From assembly GCA_018436095.1 (NCBI GenBank), contig JAHDMJ010000003.1:1-64000 (forward strand): a DNA stretch of 64,000 nt. Reading direction: 5' to 3'. The translations under genes were made by a program, and so were the position numbers. This document shows, one piece after another, positions 1 through 8,160 of the stretch (its first letter is position 1; every line of letters starts with the position of its first letter). Below the pieces are notes generated by a model. The model was not told where the DNA came from, did no database searches, and was given only the letters and a program-made list of their open reading frames with translations. The DNA is from Clostridia bacterium (GTDB lineage Bacteria > Bacillota > Peptococcia > DRI-13 > UBA5745).

Positions 1-480
1 CCCTAGAGTTATGACGGCTCAAAAAATAAGTAGAAATGTATGCCTTGGCTGTATCTAGTGCCCTGGCAGAAACAAGTTCACTACCAAACTGCTGAAAGTG
101 CTTAAAGCGTTCTCCTATTTCCTCTGATAGGGTCTCTAGACGTAGACAAACCTGCAATTTTGCACAGAGGGGGACCTATAATAAGCCACCCACCCCCTGC
201 CGGTGGGGGAGTATGCCCATTTCTTTCCATTAGAAATATGCCAATATAGTTTGAAAACCCACTTAGCCCCGCCGGCGGATCAGTGTGCAAAGGTGGGGGG
301 GAGCGGAAATAACCAAAAATGCAAGTTTAAAGTGTCCGGATTTTTTCGAAATAAAGTTAACTATCATCTTTGCTCTATATATAGTGTTTCGTTGTAGTAA
401 GAAACACTGTCGCATGGAGAATTTCCCACTACCATAGAGAAACGATCCACTTTAAACCTGCAATTTTGTCTGCCGGCTCC
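1..480. repeat. Non-coding IS-end-like repeat, copy 1
   Basis: No convincing gene is visible. About 380 bases (1-383) closely match 37421-37783. Inside are spaced copies of a short motif around CCTGCAATTTTG: about 146-165, the inverse orientation at 313-333, and 448-468. Repeated internal copies of a terminal motif in both orientations are typical of the ends of IS21-type elements, but no transposase is present, so this is at most a remnant or a non-autonomous element. The assignment to a family is inference. Confidence 0.6.
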
Positions 481-634
481 CGGCCCCTTACGCCAAGGTA
501 GAGTATATTATCCTATACAGCTTTTGGGATAAGAATCTGATTAACTCTTATTGATCAAGGATCCTGGGATTGTATGGTTTTTGCGGGAACTCAGGTTTCA
601 CCGCCGGGTTACCCCTCCATGCCGGACCCGCGGC

Positions 635-671
635 AAAAAGCAGAGCTTGGCTTTGGCCGGCTCTGCTTTTT
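635..671 (-). terminator. Hairpin terminator below the small gene at 715-1005
   Basis: A 12-bp perfect stem (AAAAAGCAGAGC with GCTCTGCTTTTT) flanks a 13-base loop, with A and T runs on either side, so it could stop transcription in both directions. It lies just past the 3' end of the minus-strand gene at 715-1005. The remaining bases of 480-714 show nothing else convincing. Confidence 0.7.
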
Positions 672-714
672 GTTTGACTTAAATGTGGACTATATTCTGT
701 AATTGGGTTGGAAA

Positions 715-1005
715 TTAGGCAACGGTGTAGATTTTAACATCGGGAGCAGCAGCCAAAAGGGGCTTTAAGCCGACGAAAACGTCATTCTTGAACATTTCGC
801 TTTCCAGATAGGATTGGACATTTTCAATACTGTCGAATCCGTGGAGTACTTGTACATCTTCGGTACGGATCAGCAGTTCTTTTGATACGGCACCTTTAAT
901 TTGGCTTAAAAAAGGCTGGCGGTAATCGGTATAGACCTTTGCGGCTGCGGGACGGTTGGCATCGTCAATGACCATGGTGATTTCTAAATATGCTTTTGTA
1001 CTCAT
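715..1005 (-). CDS. Small uncharacterised protein downstream of HxlR regulator
   Basis: A 96-residue soluble protein with no signal peptide or membrane segment. The ATG at 1005 is chosen because GGAGGT lies 7 bases upstream; an in-frame TTG at 1020 would overlap that site. Alternating strands and helices and its small size recall dimeric alpha-beta-barrel (ferredoxin-fold) proteins, but I see no diagnostic motif. It lies 124 bases downstream of an HxlR-type regulator on the same strand, a common arrangement in which the regulator controls its neighbour. Function unknown. Confidence 0.7.
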   Translation of the reverse strand: MSTKAYLEITMVIDDANRPAAAKVYTDYRQPFLSQIKGAVSKELLIRTEDVQVLHGFDSIENVQSYLESEMFKNDVFVGLKPLLAAAPDVKIYTVA

Positions 1006-1129
1006 CGTATCTACCTCCAAATATTTTTAACGGTATACGTTATGGCAAGAATACCAAAGATACTTGGAGGAATAAATATATTAGCAAATTTGTAAGTGAC
1101 TAATAAATTTCATAGTGTAAGATTCCCGC

Positions 1130-1504
1130 TCACTGCTGACAGGTTTTGCATGGCGGCAGCTTACGGTTCAGCTCTTCTTTTGTTTGCTGCCGTGACCAAA
1201 TACAGATGCTTTGCAAAATAGGCAAAACCGACCTGCCTTGGGCCGTCAATGAGTATTCCACCTTGGGCGGTATTTCATTATATTGGGTGCGGTTTATTAA
1301 ATTGTCGGCGATGAGCTCTTTTAATGCCGCTGCAAGCACCGCGTCAGTAATATTGCCCAGCTCTTTTTTGATTTGATTGTAGCGCATCACATCACATGAA
1401 GATAGTACGCAAATAATCCTGGATTTCCACTTGCCTCCAAAAATATCGAGACCGTATTCAAGAGGACAAAGAATTTCTTTTTCGATTTTGTATTCATATT
1501 TCAT
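1130..1504 (-). CDS. HxlR-family winged-helix transcriptional regulator
   Basis: 124 residues, normal for the HxlR/DUF24 family. The N-terminal part has the family pattern CPLEYGLDIFGGKWK (about residues 13-27), followed by the helix-turn-helix (RYNQIKKELGNIT) and wing (VEYSLTAQGRSV). A cysteine at the start of the domain and a CKTC pair at the C-terminus could allow redox sensing, as in HypR/YodB-type members, but this is inference. It is followed on the same strand by the small gene at 715-1005, its likely target. It is not part of the phage-like cluster that starts upstream. Confidence 0.9.
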   Translation of the reverse strand: MKYEYKIEKEILCPLEYGLDIFGGKWKSRIICVLSSCDVMRYNQIKKELGNITDAVLAAALKELIADNLINRTQYNEIPPKVEYSLTAQGRSVLPILQSICIWSRQQTKEELNRKLPPCKTCQQ

Positions 1505-1543
1505 CTTAATCCCAACTTTGCTTTTTAAATATAGGGCTTTTGC

Positions 1544-2068
1544 TTACCTCTGCTGATTCTCCTCACGATTCAGGAAAGCAGTCATTTTTTTATTTAAACG
1601 GTAAATCTTTTTCACTTGCTTAGGCACAGCTTGAGGCTTGTCTATAGTGCCGGCTGCCGGCAAATCCCCTTTGCGCCGGTAATACTCCAGGGCATTTTTC
1701 AACAGCTCTTCAGGCAGGCCGATATACTCGGAAAGCTCCCAAGTAGAACGGCAACCGGAAGCCAGGGCTTTTTTCAGCTTCTCCAAGGGGCAAAGGGCCT
1801 TGGCTGCCCAGGCGCTGGCCCTGTACTCGCAGCGGCTGCGCAGCTCATAAGGAGCGCTCAACTGATGGAGGGAGCCGGTAAAGTAGTGGCCCAGCTCGTG
1901 CCAGAGCAGGCAGGCTTCTTCTTCCTGGCTCTCGATCTGTGACTTGTCCAGGATCAGGGCATAGCCTGAGTCGCTGAGAATAGCGGACTTGGCTACAGTT
2001 AAAGGATAATCGATGACCTCGATGCCTTCGGCTTCAGCCGTATAGATAGCTCGTTCATTCAGATTCAT
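1544..2068 (-). CDS. ImmA/IrrE-family metallo-endopeptidase
   Basis: 174 residues. The zinc-protease signature HELGH is at residues 57-61, preceded by the usual core strand, with a downstream glutamate-containing helix (YRASAWAAKAL). Proteins of this family cleave the adjacent XRE repressor and so switch on ICEBs1-type elements and prophages. Here it lies directly downstream of an XRE repressor on the same strand, about 100 bases away. That places it as the likely induction switch of the tail cluster that runs the other way from 2788. The C-terminal 40 residues are lysine-rich and not recognised. Confidence 0.9.
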   Translation of the reverse strand: MNLNERAIYTAEAEGIEVIDYPLTVAKSAILSDSGYALILDKSQIESQEEEACLLWHELGHYFTGSLHQLSAPYELRSRCEYRASAWAAKALCPLEKLKKALASGCRSTWELSEYIGLPEELLKNALEYYRRKGDLPAAGTIDKPQAVPKQVKKIYRLNKKMTAFLNREENQQR

Positions 2069-2164
2069 CTGGCGATACCTCGTCTACGATAGGCTTTGAT
2101 TTAAATATAGCAAAACAGCTATACGATTGTATGTACAGTAAAAATTCGAGTTTTTTCTTGTTTT

Positions 2165-2512
2165 TTAATTCTGATTCTCCTGTTTTCTTTGCTGCCTCAG
2201 GGTCTTGACCATATTGAGCAATAATTCTTTGTCAGAGCTGGAAAGCTCCCGTACCTCGCCGGAAAAAGCAATCATAAACTCGTCTTCCCCTAAGGGGGCT
2301 TCGGTGCCGGGATAGACGGATTCCGCAGTCCGCCCCAATAAATAATCGGTAGTGACGCCAAAAAGGTCGGCCATCTGGGTCAGCAAATGCAGATCCGGGG
2401 TGGTGCGGCCTTTTTCCCATTGGCTCACTGCAGTCTGGTGGACATTTAATAGGGCGGCCAGCTCGGCTTGAGACAGGCCTTTAGATTGACGCAATGCCTT
2501 GATCGGCAGCAT
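2165..2512 (-). CDS. XRE-family repressor (ImmR-like)
   Basis: 115 residues. A Cro/CI-type helix-turn-helix occupies residues 6-60 (KGLSQAELAALLNVHQTAVSQWEKG), followed by a short C-terminal tail. It is divergent from the tail cluster, with a shared intergenic region (2513-2787) containing a strong plus-strand promoter at 2592-2620. With the ImmA-like protease it forms the classical immR/immA pair; repression of the tail cluster with relief by proteolysis is the expected logic, inferred from family knowledge. Confidence 0.9.
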   Translation of the reverse strand: MLPIKALRQSKGLSQAELAALLNVHQTAVSQWEKGRTTPDLHLLTQMADLFGVTTDYLLGRTAESVYPGTEAPLGEDEFMIAFSGEVRELSSSDKELLLNMVKTLRQQRKQENQN

Positions 2513-2591
2513 AGTGGATCACCTCGCCACTATAATAATAGATATGCTCATTTTTGGCAAGGGCTTTTTCAAAAATAAAATAGTTAATCTA

Positions 2592-2620
2592 TTGACAGTC
2601 TGATGGATTAAGGATAAAAT
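2592..2620 (+). promoter_or_regulatory. Sigma-A-type promoter, start of tail-cluster early genes
   Basis: TTGACA at 2592-2597 and TAAAAT at 2615-2620 with a 17-base spacer. It lies in the divergent region between the XRE repressor and the gene at 2788 and is the natural target of that repressor. The leader from about 2627 to 2787 has no ORF that I trust. Confidence 0.7.
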
Positions 2621-2787
2621 AATAGTGAAACTAATATAAAATGATAAATGGCAATAATGTCGCTATTGAACAGTAAAAAGATGCCGCTGCCCAGGCAAGC
2701 CAAGAGGCATGAGGCCTAAAGGGCAGGCTTAATGAATGGAGCGATGGAGCCATAAGGTTAAGTCTGATGAATTGCTGAGGGATAATA

Positions 2788-3195
2788 ATGAAAGAGGAAA
2801 AAAACAGTGAACTTTGTTTAGGAGAGAGGATGGCTTTGCTTTATGCACCGGACTGCAAACCTGCCGTAATAATCAAGCTGCCGGGAAAGGACCCCCTGGC
2901 CCGTTTGCGGAAAGGCGTATTCGGTAAAAGCATTATCAAAGAGGCGTTAACCTGGCTGAACCTAACACCCAGACTATTATTGATTTTTGATGCTCAGGCG
3001 GAGAAAAAGCAGATGAAGCCAAATGCTTTTTTGATCAAAAAAAGAAATGAAATGGACCGGGTTATCTATGGCAATTATGTAATCTGCAAAATCGTAGAAG
3101 GTTCTTTTGATGAAGAGGATCGGGCGGCCATTCGCAAAAAGATTGAACGGATTTGGTTGTATCGAAGGATAAAGGAGGATCGGGATGAGCAGTAA
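2788..3195 (+). CDS. Uncharacterised phage-associated protein
   Basis: 135 residues, basic, predicted soluble, family not recognised. It is the first gene behind the strong promoter at 2592-2620, and its end overlaps the start of the putative late activator (3185) by 11 bases, so the two are translationally coupled. The second half is rich in Lys/Arg/Glu and probably helical. Position suggests an early regulatory role or an accessory protein for the activator; nothing in the sequence proves this. Confidence 0.7.
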   Translation: MKEEKNSELCLGERMALLYAPDCKPAVIIKLPGKDPLARLRKGVFGKSIIKEALTWLNLTPRLLLIFDAQAEKKQMKPNAFLIKKRNEMDRVIYGNYVICKIVEGSFDEEDRAAIRKKIERIWLYRRIKEDRDEQ

Positions 3196-3613
3196 AATGA
3201 CGGCGGCAACTATATCAATAGGAAAGCATGAGCTGGAAGAATACCTCAATCTGGTCCGGGAAGCGGCGGAATTAGAGGAAGATATCAAGGATTTGGAGAC
3301 AAGGAGTCAGGCCCGGTTTTGGACTGAGGGCAGACGCAGCAGCTTCGGCAGGGATCGTATCGGCAACCTGGTAGCTAAGATCGTGGAATTGCAGAGCCTG
3401 CTGGAAAGAAAACAGGCAGACATTCTCCAAAAAAGACTTTTAGTGGAAAGAGCCATTGAAGAGTTGGAGCCGGGGGATAGGCGGCTGATCCGTTTGCGGT
3501 ACGTCCGGGGGCTGGCCTGGAATGAGGTGGCAGAGGCGCTGGGATATTGTACCCGGCAGGTAATACGGATCCATCAGCAGGTTCTCCACAAGATGTCAAC
3601 CAATGTCGCTTAG
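3185..3613 (+). CDS. Putative phage late-gene activator (DUF1492/ArpU-like, sigma-region-4 HTH)
   Basis: 142 residues. Residues about 15-95 are a heptad-rich helical region (ELEEYL...ELEEDIKDLE, IVELQSLLERKQADIL). Residues about 100-138 form a sigma-70 region-4-like helix-turn-helix (RRLIRLRYVRGLAWNEVAEALGY). This layout is typical of late transcription activators of Gram-positive phages (DUF1492, ArpU, RinA). The start ATG at 3185 has AAGGAGG upstream and overlaps the previous gene. The last codons carry a tandem ATGTCA site (3593-3608) that recurs in front of fibre genes far downstream, consistent with this protein binding there; that link is inference. Confidence 0.75.
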   Translation: MSSKMTAATISIGKHELEEYLNLVREAAELEEDIKDLETRSQARFWTEGRRSSFGRDRIGNLVAKIVELQSLLERKQADILQKRLLVERAIEELEPGDRRLIRLRYVRGLAWNEVAEALGYCTRQVIRIHQQVLHKMSTNVA

Positions 3614-3627
3614 GGCTATGGTATATT
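3593..3627 (+). promoter_or_regulatory. Candidate late promoter with tandem ATGTCA sites (copy 1)
   Basis: ATGTCA at 3593-3598 and ATGTCG at 3603-3608 are direct half-sites one helical turn (10 bp) apart. An extended -10 (TG-g-TATATT, hexamer 3622-3627) starts 19 bases after the second half-site begins. No -35 consensus is present, as expected for an activator-dependent promoter. It overlaps the 3' end of the activator gene and points into the tail genes. Three more copies of this architecture occur at 23805, 30136 and 32982. Confidence 0.7.
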
Positions 3628-3723
3628 GGTATTGTAGAGAATGCTGCACTTGAGAATCCGGAGACGGGCAGGGGGAACCCGCCAGGGGCCCCCTTCTCCC
3701 GTAAGCATCTTTCTAATAGATGG

Positions 3724-3756
3724 GAGAGCCGCCGTAGGAGGTGGCTCTCTTTATTT
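3724..3756 (+). terminator. Strong hairpin between late promoter and tail genes
   Basis: A 10-bp stem (GAGAGCCGCC, 3724-3733, with GGTGGCTCTC, 3740-3749) and 6-base loop is followed by TTTATTT. It lies after the candidate late promoter and before the first tail gene, so it would end leftover early transcription or act as an attenuator. A 100-codon open frame across 3547-3849 has no start signal or family resemblance and is not called. Confidence 0.7.
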
Positions 3757-3867
3757 GGAGGAAGGCAGGCTCTCTACGGCGATCGCCGTTTCATTATAAA
3801 GCGGCAGGGGACTTGGCCAGTCCGCCTGTCAATATCTGAAAAGCTTTAGTAAAAGAAAGGAAATGAA

Positions 3868-4329
3868 ATGAAGGGTGGGAGCATGCTAGGATATCATTTG
3901 ATCATGGAGAAGGTTAAGTCCCTTTGGACTATGGAATACCCCTCGATTCCCCTTTATACAGGCCGGTGGCCTGACAGCTTCACGGGACCGGGGATTTTGA
4001 TGCAGTACAGCAAAGGGTCCCAAGAGGCAGCTACTTGCCGGACGGTAAAGCATGAAGTGCACCTGCGGCTGATCTGCGCCGGTTCGGAGACGAAGGCTGC
4101 CGATGAATTGCAGCAGGAGCTTTTGGCTTTATTTGACCAGAACTATCTTGCGGTAGCCGACCGCTGCATTGAGATGAAGACCGAAGCCGGGTTGGTGGAA
4201 AAAGAGGATATACCCGTGGGCTTAGAGCCGCCTTTTGTAGGCTTGCAATTCACTTATTTTGACGACAGGGGCAAGCCGGAAGAATACCAGGTAATGCAAA
4301 AGATTCAAACAAAGATGATAAAGGAGTGA
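3868..4329 (+). CDS. Tail terminator/completion protein, XkdJ-like (DUF6838 type)
   Basis: 153 residues (or 148 if the ATG at 3883 is used; both starts have weak Shine-Dalgarno sequences). Size, position directly before the sheath gene and the pattern of a small beta-rich protein (PSIPLYTGRWP, FVGLQFTYFDD) match XkdJ of PBSX-like tails, which probably caps the tail. It is followed by the sheath gene after 5 bases. The family assignment rests partly on synteny. Confidence 0.65.
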   Translation: MKGGSMLGYHLIMEKVKSLWTMEYPSIPLYTGRWPDSFTGPGILMQYSKGSQEAATCRTVKHEVHLRLICAGSETKAADELQQELLALFDQNYLAVADRCIEMKTEAGLVEKEDIPVGLEPPFVGLQFTYFDDRGKPEEYQVMQKIQTKMIKE

Positions 4330-4334
4330 TTTTC

Positions 4335-5408
4335 ATGGGTTTACCCAATATCAATATTGCTTTTAAAACACAGGCTGCCAGTGCTGTCAGCCGTTCCGAA
4401 AAAGGCGTTTTAGCTATTATTATTAAAGACGCCGCCGTCGAAGCCAAAGGCTTTCACGTACTGACCGGCGCCACTCAAATTCCTACGCTTTTGGATGTAA
4501 CCAATAAAGAATATATTGCCGACAGCTTTGTGGGCTATTTGAACCAACCCCGCAAGGTCCTGGTCTATGTGCTGCCCGCCGACGCCGGCGATGATTACAG
4601 TGAAGCCTTAGACTTTTTTGCAACCCAATCCTTTGACTATCTGGTGGGACCCGCTGATTGCTCGGCTGCCGGCGCTGCCGGCATTGCTTCCTGGATTGCC
4701 GGCCAGCGAAATAATGATCTTACCCCTAAGGCCGTATTGCCCGAATTGGCAGCGGATAGTGAAGCTATTATTCATTTCTCTGCCGACAAGATCAAAGTAG
4801 GCGGCAAGGAGAAAACGGCGGCGGCTTATTGCAGCCGTATGGCCGGCCTTATCGCCGGGACCCCTCTGACCATTAGCTGCACCTTTGCTCCCCTGCCGGA
4901 AGTGACGGATGTGGAACGGCTGACGAAAGAGCAAATGGATCAGGCCATTGATGCCGGCAAGCTGATTATTTTACACGACGGCGACAAAGTAAAAGTTGGC
5001 CGGGGCATCAACAGCCTGGTTACGACCACCGCCGATAAAGGAGAGGCTTTCCGCAAAATCAAGATTGTGGAAGCCCTGGATATGATCAAAACCGATATTC
5101 GCAAAACGGCTCAGGACAGCTACATCGGCAAATATGCCAATAGCTACGACAATAAGTGCCTGCTGATTTCCGCTATTAAGGGCTATTTCAGCCAGTTGGA
5201 GCTGGAGGGTATTCTCCAGGCCGGTGCTTCTCACGTGGGCATCGACATGGCCGGGCAGACCGCTTATCTGCAGTCCACCGGCACAGACGTATCCCTGATG
5301 AACGAGCAGCAGATCAAGGAAGCCAATACGGCGGATAAAGTGTTTCTGGAAGCCAGGATCAAGATATTGGACGCCATCGAGGATATTGCCCTGAATATCG
5401 TGATTTAA
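4335..5408 (+). CDS. Phage contractile tail sheath protein (XkdK-like)
   Basis: 357 residues, close to XkdK. The ATG at 4335 is chosen because AAAGGAG ends 9 bases upstream. The N-terminus (GLPNINIAFKTQAASAV) and C-terminal region (DIRKTAQDSYIGKYANSYDNK, followed by IDMAGQTAYL and the DIALNIVI-type end) match myovirus-type sheath proteins. The sheath polymerises around the tube and contracts to drive the tube through the target envelope. Its presence marks the particle as contractile rather than siphovirus-like. Immediately followed by the tube gene. Confidence 0.92.
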   Translation: MGLPNINIAFKTQAASAVSRSEKGVLAIIIKDAAVEAKGFHVLTGATQIPTLLDVTNKEYIADSFVGYLNQPRKVLVYVLPADAGDDYSEALDFFATQSFDYLVGPADCSAAGAAGIASWIAGQRNNDLTPKAVLPELAADSEAIIHFSADKIKVGGKEKTAAAYCSRMAGLIAGTPLTISCTFAPLPEVTDVERLTKEQMDQAIDAGKLIILHDGDKVKVGRGINSLVTTTADKGEAFRKIKIVEALDMIKTDIRKTAQDSYIGKYANSYDNKCLLISAIKGYFSQLELEGILQAGASHVGIDMAGQTAYLQSTGTDVSLMNEQQIKEANTADKVFLEARIKILDAIEDIALNIVI

Positions 5409-5477
5409 TTTCACCGTCAGCGGCGATTTATAGCAAAATTGAAAAATAAACGAAAATGAAACAGGAGGATTATGAAT

Positions 5478-5906
5478 ATGGACAGTGCAAAACGAGTGAT
5501 GTCCGGTACCTGGGGCGAGGTCTGGCTGGACAATGAATACGTGGGGGAGTGCTACGGCTTGCAGGCCAAGTCTTCCTTTGAAAAAGAAGATGTGATGATG
5601 TGCGGCCGCATGGCGGTGGATAAGAAGATCAAAAGCATTTCCAACACCGGTTCTCTGAAAATGCATAAGGTTTCCAGCCGCATGGCCGTGGCCATCGGCG
5701 GAGCGGTGCAGGCCGGCCGGGACCTGCGGTTTACCATTATCTCCAAACTGAACGATCCCGACGCCTATGGCGCCGAGCGGGTAGTGCTGCGGAATGTGTC
5801 TTTTGACGACCTGACTCTGGCCGATTGGGAAGTGGCCGTCTCCGGCAAGGTGGAGGCCCCCTTCACTTTCACGGATTACGAATTCTTGGACGTAGTAAGA
5901 AACTAA
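5478..5906 (+). CDS. Tail tube protein (XkdM-like)
   Basis: 142 residues. Of two ATGs (5472, 5478) the second has ideal spacing (9 bases) from AGGAGG. The protein is beta-rich with the usual tube-protein pattern (GTWGEVWLDNEYV near the N-terminus, FTFTDYEFLDVV at the end), as in XkdM and gp19-like proteins. It forms the inner tube that the sheath surrounds. The close sheath-tube pairing is diagnostic of a contractile tail. Confidence 0.9.
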   Translation: MDSAKRVMSGTWGEVWLDNEYVGECYGLQAKSSFEKEDVMMCGRMAVDKKIKSISNTGSLKMHKVSSRMAVAIGGAVQAGRDLRFTIISKLNDPDAYGAERVVLRNVSFDDLTLADWEVAVSGKVEAPFTFTDYEFLDVVRN

Positions 5907-6147
5907 CCGAAAGTTAATCTGGATCCAGACCAAATACAGATCAAAACTAGAGGAAGTCTAGCCAGATCTGAGCTAGCCTGGAGCCTATAAAAAGATGACA
6001 CAACAGAAATCCAGCAGTAGGAAGTTGCATAAGCCATGGGAATAGTGCAGGCGGGCCAAAGCTGCCAGGGGCTGGGAAGCCGGAATGCCGGGATTTCCTA
6101 TCTCCTGGCGGCCCCTCTGGCCCCTAAAGAAAGGATGATAGAAAAGA
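5907..6147 (+). other. 240-base gap in the tail operon with imperfect inverted repeats
   Basis: No ORF. It contains several small palindromes (TCTGGATCCAGA near 5920-5931) and a longer imperfect hairpin at about 6053-6125, pairing a GGGCCA...GCCAGGGG arm with a CCTGGC...TCTGGCCC arm, without a T-run. The hairpin lies just upstream of the tail chaperone gene and might adjust expression of that gene relative to the sheath and tube genes. Confidence 0.4.
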
Positions 6148-6671
6148 ATGACGGAAGTAATGGAACTGCTCTTAAAAGCGGCAATGCCGGATCTACCTAG
6201 TAAGGAAATAAAAATCAAGCGGCTTAGCGATATTTGCGGCGGTCCGGTGGTCTTTTCCCTGAAAGCCCTGACCTTTAGCCAGGTAGCAGAATTGAAGGAA
6301 GCCCATAACGGGGACAATCTGACCCTCCATATTATTCTGGCGGGAGTCGTATCTCCCGATTTAAAAGCCAAGGAGCTGCTGGCCAAGTATAATGCCGCTA
6401 CCCCCCTGGAGATGCTGAAAAAGATGCTGCTGCCCGGAGAGCTTGAGGATATCTCCCGGGAGGTAGAGAAGCTTAGCGGCTACCGCAGCAGTACTCTGGA
6501 AGAGATTAAAAAAAAATAGACACCGACGCTGACGTTCAGCTGATGTACTATCTGTTCAGAGAAAAAAGCGTAATGCCCGGCTCTTATTACAAGCTGTCTC
6601 CCGGGGAGAAAGCTGTGATAAGAGCTTTTTTTGAACAGGATATGGAGGATCGGCTGAAAAGGACCAGGTAA
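6148..6671 (+). CDS. Tail assembly chaperone (XkdN-like) with -1 frameshift extension
   Basis: Frame 0 (6148-6519) encodes 123 residues ending in a run of lysines. Its last codons are AAA AAA AAA TAG on a run of nine A (6508-6516). A -1 slip reads on from 6516 for 51 further codons to TAA at 6669-6671, giving a 174-residue product with a plausible helical C-terminus (LMYYLFREK...FFEQDMEDRLK). This is the G/G-T arrangement of tail assembly chaperones, always placed between tube and tape measure genes, as here. The downstream frame has no start codon of its own, so the extension can only be made by frameshifting. Confidence 0.85.
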
Positions 6672-6687
6672 GGAAGGAGGAATGGGA

Positions 6688-8160
6688 ATGGCGACAATTA
6701 CTACACCATTTATCGCATTTAAGAAGGAATATATTTTACAGTTTGATACAACCAGTGAAATTAGGGGAGTAATAGACGATACAAAGAAAGAAGTATTAAG
6801 ATTAGGCGGTTGTCTAGAAGAACTATCTGATAAGGTTAACCATTTAGCAAACAGCTTCTCATATATGGGAAAGCAAATCAGACAGACCAATAGAGAAATA
6901 CAAGAGACACTGGGATTGCTAAATAAGCTGGCTGGCACAGAATACAGCATAAAAATCCACACCAGTACTACGATATCAAGCGATGAAAACGTAAACGGAT
7001 TATTGCAGCCGGGCCTTATTAATAATAATACAAAAACAGATGTTAGTAAAACTTCTTTATTGCAGCCGAGCCTTATTAATAATACAAAAACAGATGTCAG
7101 TAAAAATTCTTTAAACCAAGTGAATTCTGTAATTCAAGGTATGGGGAGTATAGTAGCGGGAGCGCCGCAATTAGCTGTACCCGCAGCCATATTGTCATTG
7201 ATTATGACAGGTTATGAAATATCTACAAAAGAAGAGCGTAATCAAGTGGAGCTTTTCGTTCAAGGTATAGTAGATCAATTCTCAACCTTACAAAGCTATT
7301 ATGGTGAAGGTAATAATCCTAATCTGCGGGGAGATTTATCTCCGGAAGAGTTAGAAAATGAGCAGTACCTTGATCAGCAGTTAGCCTCATACAATAACTA
7401 TATGGTTGGTTTGCAAGACACCATGCATCGAGGGATCAGGCATGCTGTTTTATCTGGTAAAGGCAGTAAAGCTTTGGAAAGCTTAGATGTGGATGATAAT
7501 GTAAAGGCAAGGGTTAATGAGTTGGCTGAAGAATTTCAAGCTGCTAAAAACGAAATAGAAAGGTTACAAGTTCAATCAGTAAGAACAGGAGCAAATCTTA
7601 ATGAGAAAATCAGAGAGCAACAGGAAAAAATGAGATTTATATCAATGCAGGCCGACGGAATAGGCCAAGATGAATTCTTATACTCTGATGAATATCAACG
7701 TAGGGTTGACCAAGAACAACAGCTTTTCAAGGACTTAATAAATAATAGGGAATTACAGGAATCATATCGAAACTATGCTTATGAAATGCAAGTACTAGTT
7801 GAAAATAGTATAAAAATGGGCATAGATAAGGCTTTAAAATATGAACCATATGGAGGTAGTATTTTCGATCAAACTCTTATTACTGATAGTGAAGGGAGGG
7901 TAATTGGGTATAAAGAAACACGAAAGAGCAACGCCTTCGGCATGGCCTACGTTCCTTATGATAACTTTCCAGCTTTGCTGCATCAAGGGGAGCGGGTGCT
8001 CACCGCTGGCCAGGCCAGGACTGCCGACGGCCAGGCCCGCCGCCGGGAGGGCGTGGTGGTCAATATCGGTGATGTCTACGGCAACACCAAGAATGACGCC
8101 TACGATATTGCCCGTATCTTAGTTTCCGAGATCACAAGAGCTTGCGAGGTGATGGTATGA
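6688..8160 (+). CDS. Short tape measure protein, chimeric composition
   Basis: 490 residues from the ATG at 6688 (7 bases from GGAGG; the ATG at 6682 is too close). It is helical with one hydrophobic stretch near residues 145-170 (MGSIVAGAPQLAVPAAILSLIM) and a C-terminal motif common in tape measures (YDNFPALLHQGERVLTAGQAR). Roughly 0.15 nm of tail per residue predicts a tail near 70 nm. The first ~410 codons are strikingly AT-rich, while the last ~80 return to the composition of the neighbours, with the change near 7920. This suggests the body was replaced by recombination. A tandem repeat sits at about 7006-7113. Confidence 0.85.
   Translation: MATITTPFIAFKKEYILQFDTTSEIRGVIDDTKKEVLRLGGCLEELSDKVNHLANSFSYMGKQIRQTNREIQETLGLLNKLAGTEYSIKIHTSTTISSDENVNGLLQPGLINNNTKTDVSKTSLLQPSLINNTKTDVSKNSLNQVNSVIQGMGSIVAGAPQLAVPAAILSLIMTGYEISTKEERNQVELFVQGIVDQFSTLQSYYGEGNNPNLRGDLSPEELENEQYLDQQLASYNNYMVGLQDTMHRGIRHAVLSGKGSKALESLDVDDNVKARVNELAEEFQAAKNEIERLQVQSVRTGANLNEKIREQQEKMRFISMQADGIGQDEFLYSDEYQRRVDQEQQLFKDLINNRELQESYRNYAYEMQVLVENSIKMGIDKALKYEPYGGSIFDQTLITDSEGRVIGYKETRKSNAFGMAYVPYDNFPALLHQGERVLTAGQARTADGQARRREGVVVNIGDVYGNTKNDAYDIARILVSEITRACEVMV
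7006..7113 (+). repeat. Tandem repeat inside the tape measure gene
   Basis: Two adjacent units of about 57 and 54 bases encode the pattern LLQPxLINN(N)TKTDVSKxSL twice. The units differ by one codon in an asparagine run and a few substitutions, so the duplication is fairly recent. Changes in repeat number would alter tail length by small steps. Confidence 0.8.

Noticed and set aside
4971-5933. A 320-codon open frame on the minus strand across sheath and tube genes
   Set aside because: It is a shadow of two clear tail genes, crosses their boundary, and shows no family pattern.
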